Source of the DNA: Sphacelaria rigidula
Taxonomy: Eukaryota > Phaeophyceae > Sphacelariales
Assembly (NCBI GenBank): GCA_964200075.2
Contig: CAXNAA020000424.1
Span: 1 to 21,421 of the forward strand
Length of the DNA stretch: 21,421 nt
Reading direction: 5' to 3'
The notes beneath the pieces are model-generated. The model searched no databases. It had not been told where the DNA came from and saw only the letters and a program-made list of their open reading frames with translations. The position numbers were made by a program, and so were the translations under genes. Positions 19,801-21,421 of this stretch are shown here, piece by piece (position 1 is the stretch's first letter; each line of letters opens with the position of its first letter).

Positions 19801-20411
19801 TGTCGTGATTAGCTTACATCTGCGCATGGAAGAGTGAGGTCCCTTTCAAGTGAAACGGTTTCATATTTCTCCCTTTGGATTAACGGATGACCTGATACTG
19901 TGTACACGAGCTACGTACCGTCCACTCAGGCCGATTTGATATCAGTGCGGCCGTCTTGCTCAACCAGGGTTTGCAAAAGTGACCTTGCGTAGTAAGCACG
20001 AGGAACGATATGAAGCAGCATATATCCATCTTACGTTGAACGACACCGTTTCTATTCACACGCCGTAGTGATGCCCACGTCATATGAACATCCTCGTCGT
20101 TTCTGGCCTCGATGTAAAGCTCCAGCATCACTACAGTTCTACTGCGCACACTGATAAGGAAGAGACACGTCAGTCCATGGTTCGCAACCCCTGCAATGAT
20201 ATCATTGTTTTTTCATCCATTTTTCCCGTGCCAGAAACGACTTTCATCGCACTTGTTCCCCGCACACCGAACGAACTCGCGAACGCTTGTGAAATGTCGT
20301 ATTTCGGATGATCGACGGTCAGTCAGATCTTGGACATGAAGAAGAACCGTCTGCAGGACTGCCCTGACAACGTCGGCACACTCTCGCGCTTGAGACGCTT
20401 GGAGCTAGACG
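4582..20411 (+). CDS. multi-exon LRR protein with two inserted WW-like modules (gene model, 3' end open)
   Basis: Reconstructed exons: 4582-4809 (tentative), 9355 or 9359-9514, 9907-10485, 11127-11278, 11887-12073, 12730-12873, 13328-13484, 13984-14060, 14240-14337, 14900-15001, 15498-15645, 16480-16554, 17053-17196, 18008-18142, 18652-18756, 19411-19569, 20327-20411. Every junction from 9907 onward is GT-AG, keeps the reading phase and continues the LRR or WW-like register, which is strong internal evidence. The product, about 900 residues, has a Pro/Ser-rich N-terminus, a charged helical part, a low-complexity Ser/Thr/Pro part, LRRs, two WW-like modules inside the array, more LRRs, a hinge and a second LRR block. 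LRRs and WW domains are both protein-binding folds, so an intracellular scaffold or adaptor is inferred. No signal peptide, membrane segment, kinase or GTPase motif is visible. The N-terminal link and the 3' end are uncertain. I do not recognise a named orthologue. Confidence 0.75.
5343..5490. repeat. long imperfect inverted repeat (foldback DNA)
   Basis: The inner arms 5381-5408 and 5425-5452 match at 26 of 28 positions around a 16-base loop. Weaker pairing continues outward to about 5343 and 5490. A separate 21-bp palindrome lies just upstream at 5318-5338 (TGATTCGTAC, C, GTACGAATCA). Together these suggest a MITE-like or foldback element. Confidence 0.65.
5759..5779. repeat. 21-bp dispersed repeat, copy 1
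   Basis: GCGTTTTATCAATATTTGAC followed by C occurs here and again exactly at 16806-16826; the flanks differ. It may be the end of a transposon family. Confidence 0.75.
5780..8389. other. part of the large first intron or intergenic DNA
   Basis: Many short open frames lie on both strands, none with a domain or splice pattern I can support. A plus-strand patch at about 7043-7125 (QHLPRGQERTVRAADRSVLE) reads like protein but has no clear boundary. Nothing recognisable otherwise. Confidence 0.4.
8390..8580. repeat. purine-rich, AAAC/GGAC-type low-complexity tract
   Basis: The plus strand is dominated by A, G and short CAAA/GGAC words (for example GAACAAACGAACAAACAAAC at about 8452-8471). The long minus-strand open frame across it is a by-product of this composition. 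Confidence 0.7.
8581..9354. other. stretch before the charged exon, no gene supported
   Basis: It contains overlapping open frames without recognisable domains and, at its right end, the strong pyrimidine tract that serves the acceptor at 9353-9358. Confidence 0.45.
9355..9514 (+). CDS. charged helical exon upstream of the LRR array
   Basis: The frame reads VHQRFVREGEDALAKE and on to HRRGREAK, very rich in Arg, Lys and Glu with heptad-like hydrophobic spacing, suggesting a coiled coil or long helix. A strong pyrimidine tract (TTTCTTTCGTTTCTTTCTC) precedes three usable AGs (9354, 9356, 9358); I favour 9354 or 9358. The donor is AAG|GTGGGT at 9515, phase 0, and joins 9907 in phase 0. The donor is followed at once by a perfect 7-bp hairpin (9519-9537). 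The 392-nt intron also holds a further open frame (about 9663-9824) that could be an extra exon. Confidence 0.6.
9519..9537 (+). repeat. hairpin at the 5' splice site
   Basis: GTGCCCC and GGGGCAC pair perfectly over a 5-base loop, starting four bases inside the intron that begins at 9515. Confidence 0.6.
9907..10485 (+). CDS. low-complexity linker exon leading into the first LRR
   Basis: After the pyrimidine-rich acceptor TTACCGCAG, 193 codons run in phase 0 to the donor AACAAG|GTATGC. The first 35 residues are a charged helix (ARDMLKWNELNKEIRQ). About 110 residues of Ser/Thr/Pro/Ala-rich, probably disordered sequence follow, then a Gly/Glu-rich patch. The last 45 residues are ordered again (DVAFVLRKLY, then WDSLPMELFN), and GTINK starts an LRR strand that is completed by INMPRNNL in the next exon. 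The open frame runs on without a stop through the donor to 10911, so intron retention would add residues carrying an SxPGY repeat. The 641-nt intron holds a three-unit minisatellite (10701-10800) and a CT-rich tract (about 11030-11098). Confidence 0.75.
10701..10800. repeat. three-unit imperfect minisatellite
   Basis: Units starting at 10701, 10743 and 10776 share ACxGAGTAyCCCxGGGxTA, each an imperfect palindrome. The spacings, 42 and 33 nt, are multiples of three, and in the frame of the preceding exon each unit reads SxPGY. Confidence 0.75.
11030..11098 (+). repeat. CT-rich microsatellite / polypyrimidine tract
   Basis: A run of CTCTCCCTCTCTCTCTTTCT-type sequence sits about 30 bases before the acceptor at 11125-11126 and probably acts as its pyrimidine tract. 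Confidence 0.7.
11127..11278 (+). CDS. LRR exon (repeats 0-1)
   Basis: The acceptor CACGGTAG follows a long CT tract. The frame reads INMPRNNLELL, completing the strand begun in the previous exon, then MRSVTEINLSGNKLSELP, a canonical 23-residue LRR with Asn in the ladder position. The exon ends at CTCAG|GTAGCG in phase 2. The split AG|A codon gives Arg and the repeat continues as TSLRTLRLDNNKL. The following intron (608 nt) shows nothing recognisable. Confidence 0.85.
11887..12073 (+). CDS. LRR exon (repeats 2-4)
   Basis: This exon has the clearest repeats of the gene: TLRLDNNKLSGLPESL, LTSLSLRHNNFSTLP and LRKLDLGENMLKNLP, each spaced by 23 residues. The acceptor is TAATTAG, entered in phase 2, and the donor is ACCATG|GTGATC, phase 0. 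The LRR cut after LPATM is completed by GLL in the exon at 12730. The 656-nt intron contains a 15-bp direct repeat with one mismatch (about 12575 and 12651) and no visible gene. Confidence 0.88.
12730..12873 (+). CDS. LRR 5 plus first half of WW-like module 1
   Basis: The acceptor TTTTCTGCAG leads in phase 0 into TSLQHLKLDGNNMPHL, the fifth LRR, then a proline run (AVPPPLKTPDG) and the beginning of a WW-like module with Trp at 12838-12840 (DWSKRWHKEKKKE). The donor is AAAGAG|GTACGG, phase 0. The module is completed in the next exon. The intron that follows (454 nt) shows nothing recognisable. Confidence 0.82.
13328..13484 (+). CDS. second half of WW-like module 1 plus Ser-rich linker
   Basis: Starting after AATTGAG in phase 0 the frame reads VWVNEVTGETSEADP, which matches the YxVN...TGET...P half of a WW domain. 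The position of the second conserved Trp holds Glu. About 40 residues of Ser/Lys/Thr-rich linker follow, containing SSQSSASGKSSKSS, then basic sequence ending in LAKR. The donor is CGAG|GTGCGA, phase 1, and the split codon gives Gly with the exon at 13984. The 499-nt intron shows nothing recognisable. Confidence 0.72.
13984..14060 (+). CDS. WW-like module 2 exon
   Basis: After CATGCGCAG the frame, entered in phase 1, reads GVYEWEAALNISTGQVYYVN and continues NVNFRK to the donor AAG|GTACGA (phase 0). W-E, then G-x-x-Y-Y-V-N, is the first-strand and second-strand signature of a WW domain. The Trp codon is at 13995-13997. The end of the module (ASTMP, closing Pro at 14252-14254) comes from the next exon. 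The second conserved Trp is replaced by Ser. The following intron is the shortest of the gene, 179 nt. Confidence 0.78.
14240..14337 (+). CDS. end of WW-like module 2 and LRR 6
   Basis: The acceptor CCAATGCAG is followed in phase 0 by ASTMPMCMNRLGEM, which both closes the WW-like module and supplies the tail of an LRR, then TNLVTLKLSQNKLRSLP, a canonical LRR. The donor is ACCAG|GTACCA in phase 2. The split codon gives Ser with the exon at 14900. The 562-nt intron holds nothing convincing. Confidence 0.82.
14900..15001 (+). CDS. LRR 7 exon
   Basis: After TTGACACAG the frame (one base completing the split codon) reads ICSCVNLEVLEANDNYLEYL and on to MKMLRSV. The best donor is AAG|GTACGA at 15002, phase 2, because the split codon then gives Arg and the LRR strand continues as SVRFDINCL. 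A nearby GTAAGG at 14997 looks stronger by consensus but would break the repeat. The 496-nt intron contains a short AT dinucleotide run (about 15111-15124). Confidence 0.82.
15498..15645 (+). CDS. LRR 8-9 exon, interrupted by a 10-N gap
   Basis: After GGTCGACAG the frame reads FDINCLRELPGSMVNLSRLE, reaches ten Ns at 15560-15569, then continues in the same phase as ELDLTSNFFATFPEF to the donor CGCAAG|GTAACC, phase 0. As written the gap adds five residues too many between the two LRR halves. Removing the Ns and one copy of the five bases repeated on both sides gives SRLEELDLTSN with perfect spacing. The 834-nt intron that follows contains open frames on the plus strand (15752-16183), but I see no domain in them. 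Confidence 0.85.
15560..15569. other. assembly gap of 10 N
   Basis: Ten undetermined bases. The sequence immediately left ends in GGAAG and the sequence immediately right begins with GGAAG, so the two sides probably overlap and no real sequence is missing. Confidence 0.95.
16480..16554 (+). CDS. single-LRR exon (LRR 10)
   Basis: A 75-nt exon in phase 0 on both sides, after CCCTTTCAG and before CAG|GTGAGA. It reads LMLGNNQLKKLPYVLGFLSS and LEDLQ, which is essentially one LRR unit. Symmetric phase and one-repeat length make it the kind of exon that can be duplicated or shuffled without frame damage. The 498-nt intron is GA/CT-rich near 16630-16680 and holds nothing else obvious. Confidence 0.85.
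16806..16826. repeat. 21-bp dispersed repeat, copy 2
   Basis: This is the exact second copy of the sequence at 5759-5779, in the same orientation, within the intron between the exons at 16480 and 17053. Confidence 0.75.
17053..17196 (+). CDS. LRR 11 cap and hinge exon
   Basis: After GTGAGGCAG in phase 0 the frame reads LYNNPLADPPAEVLLLG, the end of the first LRR block with the usual N-P ending, then DRMLWECRQRHWAQTRGPPP and EVKVHGYGIE to the donor GAG|GTGAGG, phase 0. The sequence has two Trp residues and a Pro run and no LRR spacing, so it looks like a capping and hinge segment between two LRR blocks. The intron before it contains an exact copy of a 21-bp repeat at 16806-16826. The 811-nt intron after it shows nothing clear. 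Confidence 0.82.
18008..18142 (+). CDS. hinge helix and start of the second LRR block
   Basis: After GGAATATCAG in phase 0 the frame reads EEKLELLPEFERKLAKCIKT, a charged helix, then GELNFILEGLTYFPMGVFDE, which has the L-x-x-x-x-L-x-x-F-P form of a first LRR. The donor is GAGGAA|GTGAGA, phase 0. The following intron of 509 nt contains a degenerate run of CCTAACCC-like words (about 18590-18633) next to the acceptor. Confidence 0.8.
18652..18756 (+). CDS. LRR 13 exon
   Basis: The acceptor TTATCTAG brings in phase 0 IGRKLTSLRLDSNDFSSVV, an LRR, followed by IPFRHTWQDLDKVTHS, a less regular insert. The donor TCG|GTAAGT matches the consensus perfectly. An in-frame TAG sits exactly at the acceptor, which fixes the exon start. 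The 654-nt intron includes a GAT-rich stretch (about 18960-19015). Confidence 0.82.
19411..19569 (+). CDS. LRR 14-15 exon
   Basis: After CCTTCGGCAG in phase 0 the frame reads VSLCNLLVLSLKNCKLRQLS and then LRALYLENNRVLMLPESF, ending RTLE at the donor GAG|GTAGGG, phase 0. NLLVLSLKNCKL has Cys where the Asn ladder residue usually extends, as in Cys-type LRRs. The 757-nt intron shows no gene I can support. Confidence 0.85.
20327..20411 (+). CDS. LRR 16-17 exon, last confident exon
   Basis: After CGGTCAGTCAG in phase 0 the frame reads ILDMKKNRLQDCPDNVGTLS and RLRRLELD, completing the strand started by RTLE, and ends at GACG|GTGGGT in phase 1. A possible next exon is 20507-20548, after the strong acceptor TTGTCTCTTCTAG, reading DAMTSAVSHMRITL in the right phase with a weak donor, but its LRR fit is poor. 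Confidence 0.8.
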
Positions 20412-21421
20412 GTGGGTTCACAAAGTGTGGACAGGAGGATCACAGGGGAACGCGGTCTTTGTGATACCATGATAAGGTGTACCTTGTCATTTCTTGTCTC
20501 TTCTAGACGCAATGACCAGCGCCGTTTCACACATGAGAATAACTTTGGGTACTGCTATTTTTGTCACGAGAACGACATAATTTCAGCGGCCGAATGATAC
20601 CACAAACTTCGCCAAAATGGGGATAGGGCAGAGTAAACGGGTGATGGTGATGGTGATGGTGATGCCCAGGAAACGTCGAAACAAATATGTGCACTTCGCC
20701 GCTTTGGGGCACCTTTGGGTACAGGCCATTTCTACTGCATTTCCCGAAACGTTGCGGCACTGCTATATACCGTCCCGCTTCCTTTCATCTGCTTTTCTTG
20801 AAGGGGATGTGCACAACGGAAGTCCCACCGCATCGTCTGCTCAATAGCAGCCGAAACCCAGTCGTGCTCAAGTCGTTTTCGTGCCGTTAAAAAAGTTGAC
20901 CAGCGTACCGAGAAGCAGCTAGACTTCACAAGGCATACGTTTGCCTGACCATTGCTTTATGTTTTCTCATGATAATCGTTTATTCTACGTGGGTCACGAC
21001 GTGTTCCAGTACTCAAAGCTCTTCGGAGGTATCGATACTTGAAGCACGACACGGACCGCGCTATCTGAATGCTCACATCATCCCATTTCCCCCCTATTGT
21101 TTGTCTATCTACCATGCCTTGCCGGGGTGTGATACATGATTCTCGTGCCGTCTGCAATGCTCTGAGTGCAACACGTCAGAGGAAACAGGGTCGTCACCAT
21201 GAGTGCTCATTGAAACGTTGCTCAGGAAGGGGTCACTTGCAGGCTGTTCATATACGAATGGACGGCAGGTTCTCGACGACGGCGCGTATTCCAATGTTTT
21301 AGCGCTTCAGGTAGTTTCTAGCTCTTCCTCTCCCCCTTCCCTTGCGTTGGGCAAGAAGATGGAAGATACGATCGTGGGACGCCTGGATGGTTTACCATGA
21401 AGATCGCCTGGCACAAACGTG
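20412..21421. other. 3' region, gene continuation unresolved
   Basis: A tentative 42-nt exon lies at 20507-20548. A (GTGATG)4 microsatellite occupies 20641-20664. Around 21249 an acceptor CACTTGCAG opens frames up to a donor-like CAG|GTAGTT at 21312, but none reads as a clear LRR. No stop codon for the main gene can be assigned. Confidence 0.4.

Noticed and set aside
20641-20664. Polyhistidine-coding region on the minus strand
   Set aside because: It is just the (GTGATG)4 microsatellite read in reverse; the surrounding frame has no protein character.

Overview
The window looks like nuclear DNA of a multicellular stramenopile, most likely a brown alga (Ectocarpus-like). The sequence shows about half GC, one gene cut into many small exons (75 to 579 nt) by GT-AG introns of roughly 180 to 830 nt with pyrimidine-rich 3' ends, an interstitial TTAGGG-type telomeric tract, a tRNA-derived SINE head and a 10-N assembly gap. 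Nothing bacterial is present: no operons, no Shine-Dalgarno sites, no rRNA, no CRISPR array. The lineage is an inference from gene architecture and repeat content, not proven.

Left flank (1-4581). This is gene-poor and repeat-rich. It holds a G-quadruplex-type run (51-70), a telomere-like tract (821-850), a perfect short hairpin (931-949), a tRNA-like SINE head (about 1438-1514), a 36-nt hairpin (1621-1656), a tandem 130-bp duplication (2642-2900) and a minus-strand patch with overlapping protein-like open frames (3367-3772) that I cannot name.

Main gene (about 4582 to beyond 20411, plus strand). I reconstructed one large leucine-rich-repeat (LRR) gene by matching splice-site phase, repeat register and protein pattern across introns. 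A proline/serine-rich N-terminal exon (4582-4809) is tentatively the start. A charged helical exon (9355/9359-9514) and a long low-complexity exon (9907-10485) follow. Exons 11127-12873 carry a first set of 23-residue LRRs. Exons 12730-14254 then insert two WW-like modules of identical length (27 residues), joined by a serine-rich linker, inside the LRR array. Exons 14240-17196 resume the LRRs, exon 17053-17196 leads into a hinge, and exons 18008-20411 encode a second LRR block. The first LRR set up to the hinge and the block after it give about 17 to 18 repeats in roughly 900 residues. I see no signal peptide or membrane segment, so an intracellular protein-binding scaffold is the likely role. 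The 3' end is not resolved and probably lies past the window.

Assembly note. The 10-N gap at 15560-15569 sits inside an LRR exon. Its two edges share the same five bases, and collapsing gap plus duplicate gives a perfect LRR, so the gap is probably an artefact with no missing sequence.

The large first intron (about 4810-9354) holds foldback DNA (about 5343-5490), a 21-bp sequence repeated exactly at 16806, and a purine-rich tract. These are probably fragments of non-autonomous transposons.
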